Positions 32,788-41,444 of a DNA stretch of 64,000 nt are shown here, piece after piece. Where the stretch lies: positions 45,448-109,447 of the forward strand of contig NZ_JANUEQ010000012.1 in NCBI RefSeq assembly GCF_024807845.1, in the 5' to 3' direction. The notes under the pieces are model-generated. The model saw only the letters and a program-made list of their open reading frames with translations, made no database searches and had not been told where the DNA came from. Positions within the stretch are counted from its first letter, which is position 1; each line of letters begins with the position of its first letter. The position numbers and the translations under genes are program-made. This DNA is from Klebsiella sp. BIGb0407. GTDB taxonomy: Bacteria > Pseudomonadota > Gammaproteobacteria > Enterobacterales > Enterobacteriaceae.

Positions 32788-35508
32788 ATGAAAACAATAC
32801 TGGTGGCAAACTGTATTTTTTTTACCCTAATTACCCAAAATATCGCTTGGGGCTCAACGGAAATAGCCCCTGCGCCTTACTTTCCTGAATGGCCCGTAGT
32901 TCAAAGTGAAATAGCAAAAGATAAGGACGTTGAAGAACAAGTGAAAACACTTCTGGAAAATATGACCCTAGAAGAAAAAATTGGTCAAATGCTACAACCT
33001 GATTTCCGAGAAATAACACCGGAAGAAGTAACTAAGTATAAAATTGGCTCCGTCCTGAATGGTGGAGGTGGCTGGCCTGAAAATAATAAGCATGCCTCCG
33101 CTTCAAGCTGGGTAATTGAATCCGACAAGTATTGGAATGCGGGTAAAAAAGCGTATGAAGGGCGTGGTTTCAGTATTCCTTTCATGTGGGCAACAGATGC
33201 AGTACATGGCCATAATAATGTCTTTCAGGCTACTCTTTTCCCACATAACATTGGTTTAGGCGCTGCACATGATCCTTCTTTAATTTACAGAATAGGAAGA
33301 GCTACAGCACTGGAAATTGCAGCGACAGGCCTGGATTGGACATTTGCACCTACCGTTGCGGTTCCTCGAGATGACCGCTGGGGGAGAACGTATGAAGGAT
33401 ATTCTGAAGATCCTTCCATAGTTTATGCATATGCACGAGAAATGGTCAGGGGTCTACAGGGCTCCGCGGCTGATTTAAAAGGACAGTACCATGTAGTGTC
33501 TACCGTTAAACATTTTGTCGGTGATGGTGGCACTCTGCACGGTGTTGATCGTGGTGATACTTATTATTCAGAAGATGACCTGCGCAATATACACGCTATA
33601 GGATATTTTTCCGGTTTAGATGCAGGCGCACAAGTAGTAATGGCTTCATTTAATAGTTGGAAGAATGATAAAAATTCAGCCAAAGGTATACAACCAGATA
33701 TTTTATATAACGACAAGTTACATGGTAGTTATTATATGCTGACAGAAGTCCTAAAAAATAAAATGGGCTTTGATGGAGTTGTGATATCAGACTGGAATGG
33801 CCATAGTGAAATAGCAGGTTGCAGTATGGGTAAATGTGAAGCAGCGGTATTGGCCGGAGTTGATATTTTTATGGTGACTGCTCGTCAGGACTGGATACCA
33901 TTTCGTGACAGTATACTCGATGGTGTTAAGAATAAATCTATCCCTATGTCAAGAATTGATGATGCTGTTAGCCGTATTCTTAGAATGAAAATTCGAGCTG
34001 GAATGTGGGAAAAACCAATGCCATCTCAACGTGCAGTGGCTGGAAATCAAAACATTCTAGGCAATCCAGATCATCGTGCTTTAGCCAGGGAAGCAGTACG
34101 TAAATCATTAGTGTTACTGAAAAATAGTAATCATATTTTACCTCTTAATCGTGAACAAAATGTTTTGGTTGCAGGCAGTGCTGCAAATGATGTTAGCAAA
34201 CAAATTGGCGGCTGGAGCCTCACATGGCAAGGAACAGAAAATACATTATCCGATTTCCCTGGTGCAATGACTATTGCTGATGCTGTTGAGAAGACCGTCG
34301 GGGAAAAAAATATCATCACCTTGGAGTCTAATGAATTCGACCTTAAAAGAAAGCCAGATGTAGCAATTGTGGCTATTGGTGAGGATCCTTATGCTGAATG
34401 GTTAGGTGATATTTCTGATAAAAAAACGCTATCATATTCTGAAATGAAAGACAGTTATGCATCGGACCTTAAATTATTAAAACAACTTAATGAGGCGAAG
34501 ATACCTACAGTAGTTATCTTCTTGTCTGGTCGTCCACTTTATGTGAATCCAGAGATCAATCTTGCCGATGCTTTTGTTGCTGCATGGCTGCCAGGAACAG
34601 AATCAGAAGGGATTACGGATGTTATTTTTCGTGATATAAATAATAATATTAACTATGATTTTCAAGGGAAACTATCATTTTCTTGGCCCGCTAAAAAATG
34701 TGCAACAACTATCAATTATGCCCCAACTAATATTCCTAACTGGCATCGACCTAAATTTGAACAGGAGCCAAGTCAAGAAAATACTCTTTTTGAGTTCGGT
34801 TATGGTATGACCTATCAATCTATTTTAACTCCATCTGAAAGTAGCTTAGATAACCTACCACTTGACCTTCGCCAACTTGGTTGTCTGGAATCTGAGCAAG
34901 AGAAGTTACAGATTGCAACTACTGCCCTCGATTTATTCGGTGGAAAACAAAATACAGAGCATCGCTTAAGAATTGGAGATGAAAGTAATTGGACAGGGAC
35001 CGAAGTTTCAGTCAATGGCGAGTCGGTTATGAAATATATTCGTGTTCGTCCAATCGATTATAAAAGACAACAAGATGCCCGAGAAGTGACATTTATGGGA
35101 ACGAGTAAAGATACAGGCGCATCAATTCAGATCCAAACAATAAATGTTAAAGGTATTGATCGTGGGAACTATCTAAGAGCAGATAGTAACTTGATGATCA
35201 CCCTACGTATCCATAAACAGCCAGACCGAAAAATGGAAATAGGTGTTCAATGCGGTTGGCCATGTGCGTCTTCTGTAGCGATCAATGATACCCTGAACGC
35301 TTTACCAATGAATGAATGGAGGACAATAAGTATACCGTTAAGTTGTTTTAAAGAAAAAATGGATTTCTCCAAAACAAATACGCCATTCATTTTAACGACT
35401 ACAGCAAATGCAAAAATTGATTTAGGTTCTGTAAGCTGGGTGCCACGCAATTTAGTTCTAGAACTAAAAGATATCTATCAAGTTAATTGTGATGAAACAG
35501 TTAGATAA
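32788..35508 (+). CDS. GH3 exo-beta-glucosidase/cellodextrinase, exported
   Basis: The 906-residue enzyme has a signal peptide (MKTILVANCIFFTLITQNIA, cleavage near WGS-TE) and no lipobox Cys, so it is periplasmic or secreted. The GH3 barrel contains MLQPDFREIT, FMWATDAVHGHNN, the KH pair at 241-242 (VSTVKHFVGDGGT) and the nucleophile D335 in VVISDWNGHS. A C-terminal alpha/beta GH3 domain follows (LVLLKNSNHILPLN, WLPGTESEGI). The last 200 residues form a galactose-binding-like ExoP-type domain. It removes glucose or cellobiose from cellodextrin ends. GAGG stands seven bases before the ATG. It probably works with the GH9 enzyme and the PTS. Confidence 0.93.
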   Translation: MKTILVANCIFFTLITQNIAWGSTEIAPAPYFPEWPVVQSEIAKDKDVEEQVKTLLENMTLEEKIGQMLQPDFREITPEEVTKYKIGSVLNGGGGWPENNKHASASSWVIESDKYWNAGKKAYEGRGFSIPFMWATDAVHGHNNVFQATLFPHNIGLGAAHDPSLIYRIGRATALEIAATGLDWTFAPTVAVPRDDRWGRTYEGYSEDPSIVYAYAREMVRGLQGSAADLKGQYHVVSTVKHFVGDGGTLHGVDRGDTYYSEDDLRNIHAIGYFSGLDAGAQVVMASFNSWKNDKNSAKGIQPDILYNDKLHGSYYMLTEVLKNKMGFDGVVISDWNGHSEIAGCSMGKCEAAVLAGVDIFMVTARQDWIPFRDSILDGVKNKSIPMSRIDDAVSRILRMKIRAGMWEKPMPSQRAVAGNQNILGNPDHRALAREAVRKSLVLLKNSNHILPLNREQNVLVAGSAANDVSKQIGGWSLTWQGTENTLSDFPGAMTIADAVEKTVGEKNIITLESNEFDLKRKPDVAIVAIGEDPYAEWLGDISDKKTLSYSEMKDSYASDLKLLKQLNEAKIPTVVIFLSGRPLYVNPEINLADAFVAAWLPGTESEGITDVIFRDINNNINYDFQGKLSFSWPAKKCATTINYAPTNIPNWHRPKFEQEPSQENTLFEFGYGMTYQSILTPSESSLDNLPLDLRQLGCLESEQEKLQIATTALDLFGGKQNTEHRLRIGDESNWTGTEVSVNGESVMKYIRVRPIDYKRQQDAREVTFMGTSKDTGASIQIQTINVKGIDRGNYLRADSNLMITLRIHKQPDRKMEIGVQCGWPCASSVAINDTLNALPMNEWRTISIPLSCFKEKMDFSKTNTPFILTTTANAKIDLGSVSWVPRNLVLELKDIYQVNCDETVR

Positions 35509-35539
35509 ACTTCATCATATTTTCATTCATTAATGGGAG

Positions 35540-35584
35540 TCTGATAGTTACCAAATTTTTACGCAGGTTACTATCAGATTTTAT
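35540..35584 (+). terminator. terminator-like hairpin after the GH3 gene
   Basis: TCTGATAGTTACC (35540-35552) pairs with GGTTACTATCAGA (35566-35578) at 12 of 13 positions and is followed by TTTTATA. It starts 31 bases after the stop codon. Confidence 0.75.
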
Positions 35585-35762
35585 ACTTCCTAGATTACTC
35601 TTAAATAATACTGATATCTTACTTTCAATTCTCCGTCATCTGATTTATTCCGGACTATAGTCTTATTAACAGAACCTTGTGAGTATCCCAGCTTTAGTTC
35701 CACACACTTTTTGAGATATTCGATTTTCTGTGACCCTAGCCCAAAATCAGTGCAGTGCTAAA

Positions 35763-36600
35763 TCAGAGATCTTCGTCTTTCTGGAGACTTCGGATAAATT
35801 CAGCCGGAGTCATGCCATTTAATGATGAATGCGTTCTCTCATGATTGTATTCTCTACGCCAGTTGTCGAGTTTCTCCTGCACATCTTCCAGCGATAAAAA
35901 CCAGTGAATGTTCAGACATTCGTCCCGCAAACTGCCGTTAAATGACTCAATAAACGGGTTATCTGTTGGTTTTCCAGGGCGGGAGAAGTCCATAGTAACA
36001 CCGTGCTCCATACGCCCATTTATCCAGACTTTTCGAAATAAACTCACTGCCGTTATCCGTCTGAATACGCACCGGCAGGGGGTTATCCAGCAACCGAATC
36101 GCTTCCATTACTCTGACCACATCGTCATCTTTCAGCGATTTTCCGGCATGGATCGCCAGGCATTCCCGACTAAAATTATCCACTACAGTCAGCGCCCGAA
36201 AACGCCGTCCGTTAAACAGATTATCCGACACAAAATCCATACTCCAGCACTGATCGACATGCGTCAGAACCGGGCGCTGCTGACGATGTACTGCGCTGAC
36301 ATGCCTGCGAGAACGTTTCCGACGAAGATGAAGGCCTTCCAGACAATAAATCCGGTGCGTTTTCTTATGGTTACCCCGCCAGCCTTCCCGCCGTAGCTGG
36401 ACATGAATACGTGGACAACCGTAACGTATACGGGTTTCTGCTATCTCCCGGATACGCATCGTAATCGCACGATCGTCACGCCGACTCTGCCAGTGGTAAA
36501 CGGTTCTGCTCTGCATCAGCAGACTACATCCCCGCCGGACGCTGATACGATAAGCTTCCCGCAGAAAATGTACCGCCTGGCGCTTATGAACCGGCCTCAG
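35763..36600 (-). pseudogene. IS3-family transposase orfB with frameshift
   Basis: The frame enters from orfA near 36600 (AVHFLREAYRISVRRGCSLL) and runs through WSMDFVSDNLFNGRRF and VRIQTDNGSEFISKSLDKWAY. Near 36010 one extra G (TATGGAGCAC instead of TATGAGCAC) shifts it. The other frame then continues EHGVTMDFSRPGKPTDNPFI and ends MTPAEFIRSLQKDEDL. The D-D-E residues are all present but split over two frames, so the enzyme should be dead. Confidence 0.88.
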
Positions 36601-36863
36601 AACTTTTGTTTAAGCACTTCCTGTAGCATTTCTTTATCCAGACTCAGATCGGCAACCAGCCTCTTCAGCCGCTGGTTTTCATCCTCCAGCTGGCGCATTC
36701 GCCATAATTCCGTCACGCCCAGACCGGAAAATTTCTTCTTCCAGTTATAAAAAGTGGCTTCAGAAATGCCCATCTTTCTGCAGACTTCCCCAGCGCGGGT
36801 GCCGGTTTCGGCCTGTTTCAACGCAAACGCAATCTGTTCTTCGGTATAACGGGTCTTTTTCAT
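36597..36863 (-). CDS. IS3-family orfA
   Basis: The 88-residue protein begins MKKTRYTEEQIAFALKQAET and has the helix-turn-helix VCRKMGISEATFYNWKKKF and a leucine-zipper tail (MRQLEDENQRLKRLVADLSL). It binds the element ends and normally joins orfB by a -1 frameshift. It is intact, but its partner is not. Confidence 0.92.
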   Translation of the reverse strand: MKKTRYTEEQIAFALKQAETGTRAGEVCRKMGISEATFYNWKKKFSGLGVTELWRMRQLEDENQRLKRLVADLSLDKEMLQEVLKQKF

Positions 36864-37666
36864 GGCAATGTACCTCCCGCTGAGATGGAAGAAAGACCGG
36901 ATACTTCAGTTTAGACTGGCATTGTTTTCAGGGGGAAGATCAGTTGCACGAGCCATTTCTACAGGATTCAGTGTGATTTAAAACAACTCATATCCGCGTA
37001 AGGCCAGATGCTTACCAAGAATATCAAATCGGCTGTCGAGCACGCCATACTGGAAGAACATGCCTTGAGGCCATAACCTAGGTCAGCTTTGCCCGTCCGT
37101 GTCGCCGCAGGATCAAAACAATATGGGCGCCCGCACCATCTGTTGTACTATTGATTTCAGCAACCATATCCTGCTCCACAGTAGCAATGACGGTGGCGAC
37201 ATCTGCTTTGAAGAGCATTTCGATTTTTTCAAAGGTGTGCGTCAGCGCAATAGTTTTTGCATCCAGCATGTTACCCATCTGTATGGCAGCCAGGCTCACG
37301 CATCTCAATGCCGCGTGGATTACGGCTTGAAGGTTGCCATATTCAACCAGCGCACCATAGGCGGTCACATACATCATCCAACTTACGGCAGTTTCCTCGA
37401 ATGAAAGATTTTCAGGATGCTTACGACAGCATTCACCGATGCATTGACCAGTTCGCCGTACATGCCGTATTCATTAAACATGAATGAATGTATGACGCTC
37501 AAAAGATCTCCACTAGCAAATTCGTCAATATTCTCACCAACTGCCTGCACGGTAAGACCAACCACATGTACGCTAATCTTTACTTCACCTGGTGCTGACC
37601 TGCTCCCCATTGATTAATACACCGCGATGTTAGTCATGTCTTCATTAGCAACGTGAGGACATTTCT

Positions 37667-37930
37667 ATGAAAAAACGTTTTTCTGACGAACAGATCATCA
37701 ATATTCTCCGCGAGGCCGAAGCCGGGGTTTCCGCCCGTGAACTCTGCCGTAAGCACGCCATCTCTGACGCCACCTTCTACAAATGGCGTAAAAAGTTTGG
37801 CGGTATGGAAGTGCCGGAAGTTAAGCGTCTGAAGACTCTCGAAGAAGAGAACGCCCGTCTGAAGAAGCTGCTTGCTGAAACAATGCTGGACAAGGAGGCG
37901 CTTCAGGTGGCCCTGGGCCGAAAGTACTGA
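37667..37930 (+). CDS. IS3-family orfA of element B
   Basis: The 87-residue protein begins MKKRFSDEQIINILREAEAG, has the helix-turn-helix ELCRKHAISDATFYKWRKKF and a leucine-rich coiled coil (LKTLEEENARLKKLLAETML). It is the regulatory and DNA-binding half of the transposase. GTGAGGACAT precedes the start. Confidence 0.94.
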   Translation: MKKRFSDEQIINILREAEAGVSARELCRKHAISDATFYKWRKKFGGMEVPEVKRLKTLEEENARLKKLLAETMLDKEALQVALGRKY

Positions 37931-37962
37931 CGACAGACCAGAAACGGGAAGCGGTAGTTGCG

Positions 37963-38787
37963 ATGTGTGATGCGACGGGTCTGTCGCAACGTCGTGCCTG
38001 CAGACTGGCTAGTTTGTCGCTGTCAACATGCCGTTATGAGGCTCAGCGCCCGGCAATTGATGCACGTTTATCTGGACGTATCACTGAGCTGGCTCTTGAA
38101 CGCAGACGTTTTGGCTACCGGCGCATATGGCAGCTTCTGCGACGTGAAGGTGTTCACGTTAATCACAAGCGGATATACCGGCTTTATCGTCTGCAAGGCC
38201 TGGGTGTAAAGCGTAGACGACGCCGTAAAGGCCTGGCGACAGAGCGTCTGCCGTTGCAGCGTCCGGCTGCACCCAATCTGACTTGGTCAATGGACTTTGT
38301 CATGGATGCCCTCTCCAACGGTCGCCGGATTAAGTGTCTGACCTGTGTGGATGATTTCACCAAGGAATGCCTGACGCTCAGCGTCGCCTTCGGGATTTCA
38401 GGTCTTCAGGTGACACGTATTCTGGACAGTATTGCATTGTTTCGTGGTTATCCTGCGACGATAAGAACCGATCAGGGCCCTGAGTTTACCTGCCGGGCGC
38501 TGGATCAGTGGGCATTTGAACATGATGTGGAATTGCGGCTTATTCAGCCGGGTAAGCCGACACAGAACGGATTTATTGAGAGCTTTAAAGGGCGCTTTCG
38601 TGATGAATGTCTTAATGAGCACTGGTTCAGCGATATCATTCACGCCAGATCAATCATTAATGACTGGCGGCAGGACTATAACGAATACAGGCCCCATTCA
38701 GCACTGAGTTATCAAACGCCATCAGAATTTGCAGCAGGCTGGCGAAACGGGAAATTTGAAGGTAAACAAACCGATGTTACTAACTGA
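37963..38787 (+). CDS. IS3-family orfB (DDE transposase) of element B
   Basis: The frame is open from before the end of orfA (VLTTDQKREAVVAMCDATGL), so the true product is probably an orfA-orfB fusion made by -1 frameshifting. The catalytic residues lie in LTWSMDFVMD (first D), TIRTDQGPEF (second D) and PTQNGFIESFKG (E). The C-terminus NEYRPHSALSYQTPSEFAAG is normal. No stop or shift is seen. Confidence 0.95.
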   Translation: MCDATGLSQRRACRLASLSLSTCRYEAQRPAIDARLSGRITELALERRRFGYRRIWQLLRREGVHVNHKRIYRLYRLQGLGVKRRRRRKGLATERLPLQRPAAPNLTWSMDFVMDALSNGRRIKCLTCVDDFTKECLTLSVAFGISGLQVTRILDSIALFRGYPATIRTDQGPEFTCRALDQWAFEHDVELRLIQPGKPTQNGFIESFKGRFRDECLNEHWFSDIIHARSIINDWRQDYNEYRPHSALSYQTPSEFAAGWRNGKFEGKQTDVTN

Positions 38788-39057
38788 GGGTTGTATCTAA
38801 TATTGGGGGCAGGTCAGTGCGGATACCACTACATCAATAATTCCCAGTTCTTCTGGACCACCAGTACGGTTAGAAGTAACAACTTTAGACATATTCAGCT
38901 CTCGTTAGTTAGCGGTATATCTTCATAAGAATGCTGAAGAGGTGCCCGAATCGTTTGAGAATAATCTGTCCACTCCCGGTTACCAGAGACAGTCACGATT
39001 AGATTTTTATAACTGTTTTCGGTATGCCACAGGAGGAAGATGTCTAAGTGATTATAA

Positions 39058-39300
39058 TTGCCGTTGATAGCATATCTAACAATTAGTGCCGTTAGTAGCA
39101 TACGTAATGCCGCTAACAGCATGTCTATGTACCGTTCGTAACATACTTAACTGAATAATTACCGCTGACAGCATACGTAAAGAATCTCAAATAGGTTTGA
39201 TAACCTGTATCCGTCTTCAATATAGCTGAGATTACCGCTGGTAGCATATGTTTTGCCGCTGGCAGCATATAGAGACAAGTATTTACCGCTGGCAGCCTAT
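39058..39300. repeat. iteron array downstream of rep (8 copies)
   Basis: Copies of a motif near TTACCGCTGGCAGCATAT have their CCG at about 39061, 39089, 39110, 39132, 39162, 39235, 39256 and 39286. Spacings are mostly 21-22 or 28-30 bases. The last copy touches the rep stop codon. In RepFIB-type plasmids iterons on both sides of rep bind the initiator and set copy number. Confidence 0.88.
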
Positions 39301-40433
39301 CAAACAATCTTCAGGCTATTGTTGAGGATCTCAATGAGTTTGATGTTCTCTGGTGTAAGATTTTGGGATAATTCAGCTATCTTATTGATTAAATTCTGTT
39401 TCATATCAAAAACATTATCCTTTTCTGACTCTTTCTCAGTAGGGGCTTCAAGCTTACTTTCGATAACCTTAAGCTTTGGGTTCCTGTTATGGATTTGAAT
39501 ATAAACTGATCTGCCGCGTTTAACTTCACTGTAATCTAAATAGCCGAGTTCCTGCAGTGACTTTAATCCATTGCGGATAGTCTGATTTTGGGAGCTAACA
39601 TTGTTTGTACTCAGGTTAAGCCTTGTCCTAAGTCGGGCTAGCGATATTGGTGCAGGTTTCGTGGGAAGACTTTCAATAAAAGTATATAGCGCTTGGGCAG
39701 TCTCTTTTCTTGGTAGTTGATTGATGACCTTAAGCTGTAACAGTACTTTATGGTCGAATCGGTAGAGCTCGGAAAGCTTGGGCTCTGCGTGGAAAATGAT
39801 AGTATTTTTCTGCTCGTTATAGTCGACGCTATTGATAAGGTGGACCATCAGCAATGAGATTTTATTTGAACCATCAACGTTTTTATCTTCATAGACTCTC
39901 TGAAATGAGAGCGTTGTTCTCATTATCTTCAGGAGGCTCTTTGTAAGCCGGTCTCGCAAGGTTTTACGTATCTGAGAGGAGGGATAGCCGCAGAACTTGG
40001 CAAACTTCGTTATGCTCATCTCAACGCGCCCACTCGGCTCGCCATGCTCAGCCAAAGAACGAACAACCCCTACCCACGTTTTAAAGTCATGATCCATATC
40101 CAGTCGTGGGCCTGTTATCTTGATATTAGAATAGCCTTCAGAGCGTGCGACCTCCAGCTGAACCAGTTCTTTAGAGGCATCTATTTCATTGGTATTATTT
40201 CGTTTACTATTCTTTGTGCCTTTCAGTGTAGGGACAAAGAGGCCTAATCTCATCAGGGCAATTGGCTGAACAGTGTTATTACTATTAGGGATCAGGTCAC
40301 CGGTATAAAAGCTGGAATGCTCTTCGCTAAGGTCATCATCTTCTGTGGATGAATGAAGTGCTTCTTTTTCCAAAGCTTTAGATTTTGTATCTAGATCACT
40401 GTTTTCAGGGTTATTTTTCTTTTTGGCTGGCAT
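39300..40433 (-). CDS. repA: RepFIB-like replication initiator (Rep_3 superfamily)
   Basis: The 377-residue protein has the RepFIB core NNTVQPIALMRLGLFVPTLK, then GYSNIKITGPRLDMDHDFKT and MSITKFAKFCGYPSSQIRKT. Two winged-helix domains follow, the second with SLQELGYLDYSEVKRGR. It binds the flanking iterons and opens the origin. AAAGG precedes ATG 40433. The first 50 and last 50 residues are low-complexity, charged and less conserved. The incompatibility type cannot be fixed without comparison, but RepFIB-like is clear. It is transcribed away from the main origin region at 40440-40680. Confidence 0.92.
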   Translation of the reverse strand: MPAKKKNNPENSDLDTKSKALEKEALHSSTEDDDLSEEHSSFYTGDLIPNSNNTVQPIALMRLGLFVPTLKGTKNSKRNNTNEIDASKELVQLEVARSEGYSNIKITGPRLDMDHDFKTWVGVVRSLAEHGEPSGRVEMSITKFAKFCGYPSSQIRKTLRDRLTKSLLKIMRTTLSFQRVYEDKNVDGSNKISLLMVHLINSVDYNEQKNTIIFHAEPKLSELYRFDHKVLLQLKVINQLPRKETAQALYTFIESLPTKPAPISLARLRTRLNLSTNNVSSQNQTIRNGLKSLQELGYLDYSEVKRGRSVYIQIHNRNPKLKVIESKLEAPTEKESEKDNVFDMKQNLINKIAELSQNLTPENIKLIEILNNSLKIV

Positions 40434-40439
40434 GTGGAT

Positions 40440-40680
40440 ACCTTTCTAAAAATACCGCTGACAGCATACATGGAATTCCGCTGACAACATATGGTTGACT
40501 GCTGACAGCATACCTTAAACCGCCAGTAGCATACAGTATACCGCTGGTAGCATACGACAGTACCCTCTGAGAGCAGGCGTGGCGCGGCTCTCAGCGATCG
40601 GGGATCTTGTTTGGATCTATTATGAACTATATAGGATCTTAATAACTAGGATCTATCCGGTTGATATGTGGATAAGTTTT
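40440..40680. other. replication origin: iterons, GATC cluster and DnaA box
   Basis: Five direct iterons (CCGCTGACAGCATAC-like) have starts near 40455, 40478, 40499, 40520 and 40541, spaced 21-23 bases, one helical phase of two turns. They are followed by five GATC (Dam) sites between about 40597 and 40652, four of them as GGATCT in AT-rich DNA. A perfect DnaA box, TGTGGATAA, lies at 40667-40675. This is the usual order of an iteron origin. Confidence 0.87.
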
Positions 40681-41022
40681 GATGTTTACGTCATAGCCAC
40701 GTTATCAGGAAGACAGCAATAGTCCCCTAATGATCGCACGGAAAGACGTTTAACCTGATAAATCTAAATGGATAAGAGAGGATGTCTTTGCCGCTTAATT
40801 CTGATGACACTAAAAACGCACTGAACATTCCATAGAAGCAACGATATACTTTTTTCTAGTCTCTCCCAGTAATACGATTTAAAGAGCTCTACGTTGATTC
40901 TGGCTCATCTGCATCGCTATGCTCTTCTTTACACTCAATATAAGGTAAGAAAAGATAATAATAAGCAAATTGGGTCACTATAAGACGATCATTTACTCTC
41001 ATGCCAGTATTAATTAACTGGG
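40681..41022. other. intergenic region next to the origin
   Basis: I see no gene and no repeat in these 340 bases. Confidence 0.5.
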
Positions 41023-41238
41023 TTATAGAAAGATTGTCGTCCAAAAAATGATCATTCTTTTATCCAGAATCTGGAACACATCATCATGGACAGTAATTCT
41101 ATGAACATTATTGCAATCTAGCTGATACCAAAACCACCAGTACAGCAGTGCCATAGAGTATTTAATCGAACTAACAAAACATTCTGTTGAACCATTTGTA
41201 CCTGAGTCTTTTCCATATACAGAATAAAATTTACTCAT
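41023..41238 (-). CDS. small hypothetical protein
   Basis: The 71-residue frame begins MSKFYSVYGKDSGTNGSTEC and ends in a hydrophobic tail (MIIFWTTIFL). Composition is protein-like and it fills the gap between origin and parA. The ribosome site is poor (AAGTAAGAT), so it may not be expressed. I do not recognise it. Confidence 0.4.
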   Translation of the reverse strand: MSKFYSVYGKDSGTNGSTECFVSSIKYSMALLYWWFWYQLDCNNVHRITVHDDVFQILDKRMIIFWTTIFL

Positions 41239-41314
41239 ATCTTACTTGTTTATTCCATTAATCTATTGATTATTAGGTATTTATTTTTTTTCGATCATTT
41301 TTCTTGGTTTTTTA

Positions 41315-41395
41315 ATAGTACGCTTGTTTGAAATGTACAATTATTCATTGCCTTTTCTTTTTTTATTGTACGTTTCATTTATTTATGTACAATCG
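41315..41395. promoter_or_regulatory. parAB promoter with four GTAC motifs
   Basis: GTAC-centred motifs at 41318, 41335, 41368 and 41387 include two inverted pairs (TTGTAC / GTACAA). They lie just upstream of parA, where type Ia ParA proteins bind to repress their operon. Confidence 0.55.
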
Positions 41396-41444
41396 ATTCA
41401 AGATTACATACCAATGAAGGTACAGAGTCTCTACTCGAGGAAGA

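Larger units (their letters stand above)
35731..36942 (-). mobile_element. IS3-family element A (inactive)
   Basis: The right end reads (minus strand) TGATCTTCCCCCTGAAAAC and stops at 36942 inside a broken quinone-reductase gene. The left end is placed at 35731 (TGACCCTAGCCCAAAATC), a weaker match. The two flanks belong to unrelated sequence and no target duplication is visible, so a deletion or recombination next to the element is likely. It carries orfA and a frameshifted orfB. Confidence 0.75.
37596..38816 (+). mobile_element. IS3-family element B, complete (1221 bp)
   Basis: The ends TGACCTGCTCCCCATTGATT (left) and TGACCTGCCCCCAATATTAG (right, reverse complement) are inverted repeats. 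The element is flanked by a 4-bp direct repeat GTGC (37592-37595 and 38817-38820), which is the target duplication. Both frames are open, so it may be active. Its length and sequence are like the IS1222/ISEhe3 group as I remember it. A decayed copy lies at 27378-28185. Confidence 0.93.
36943..38893 (-). pseudogene. quinone reductase / MDR-type dehydrogenase broken by two insertion sequences
   Basis: The gene starts at ATG 38893 (MSKVVTSNRTGGPEELGIID). After 25 codons it is interrupted by IS element B (37596-38816) and resumes PGEVKISVHVVGLT. It continues with GDLLSVIHSFMFNEYGMYGE, SWMMYVTAYGALVEYGNLQA and AAIQMGNMLDAKTIALT, with frame changes. The last part, MFFQYGVLDSRFDILGKHLA and LRGYELF, ends at element A. 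These pieces are typical of zinc-free quinone oxidoreductases of the medium-chain dehydrogenase superfamily. Several internal deletions exist besides the insertions. It has no visible link to the neighbouring sugar locus. Confidence 0.85.

Noticed and set aside
39058..40556. CRISPR array (regular short repeats)
   Set aside because: The repeats are 17-18 bp iterons with 3-12 base gaps around a rep gene; there are no unique spacers of CRISPR length and no cas gene.
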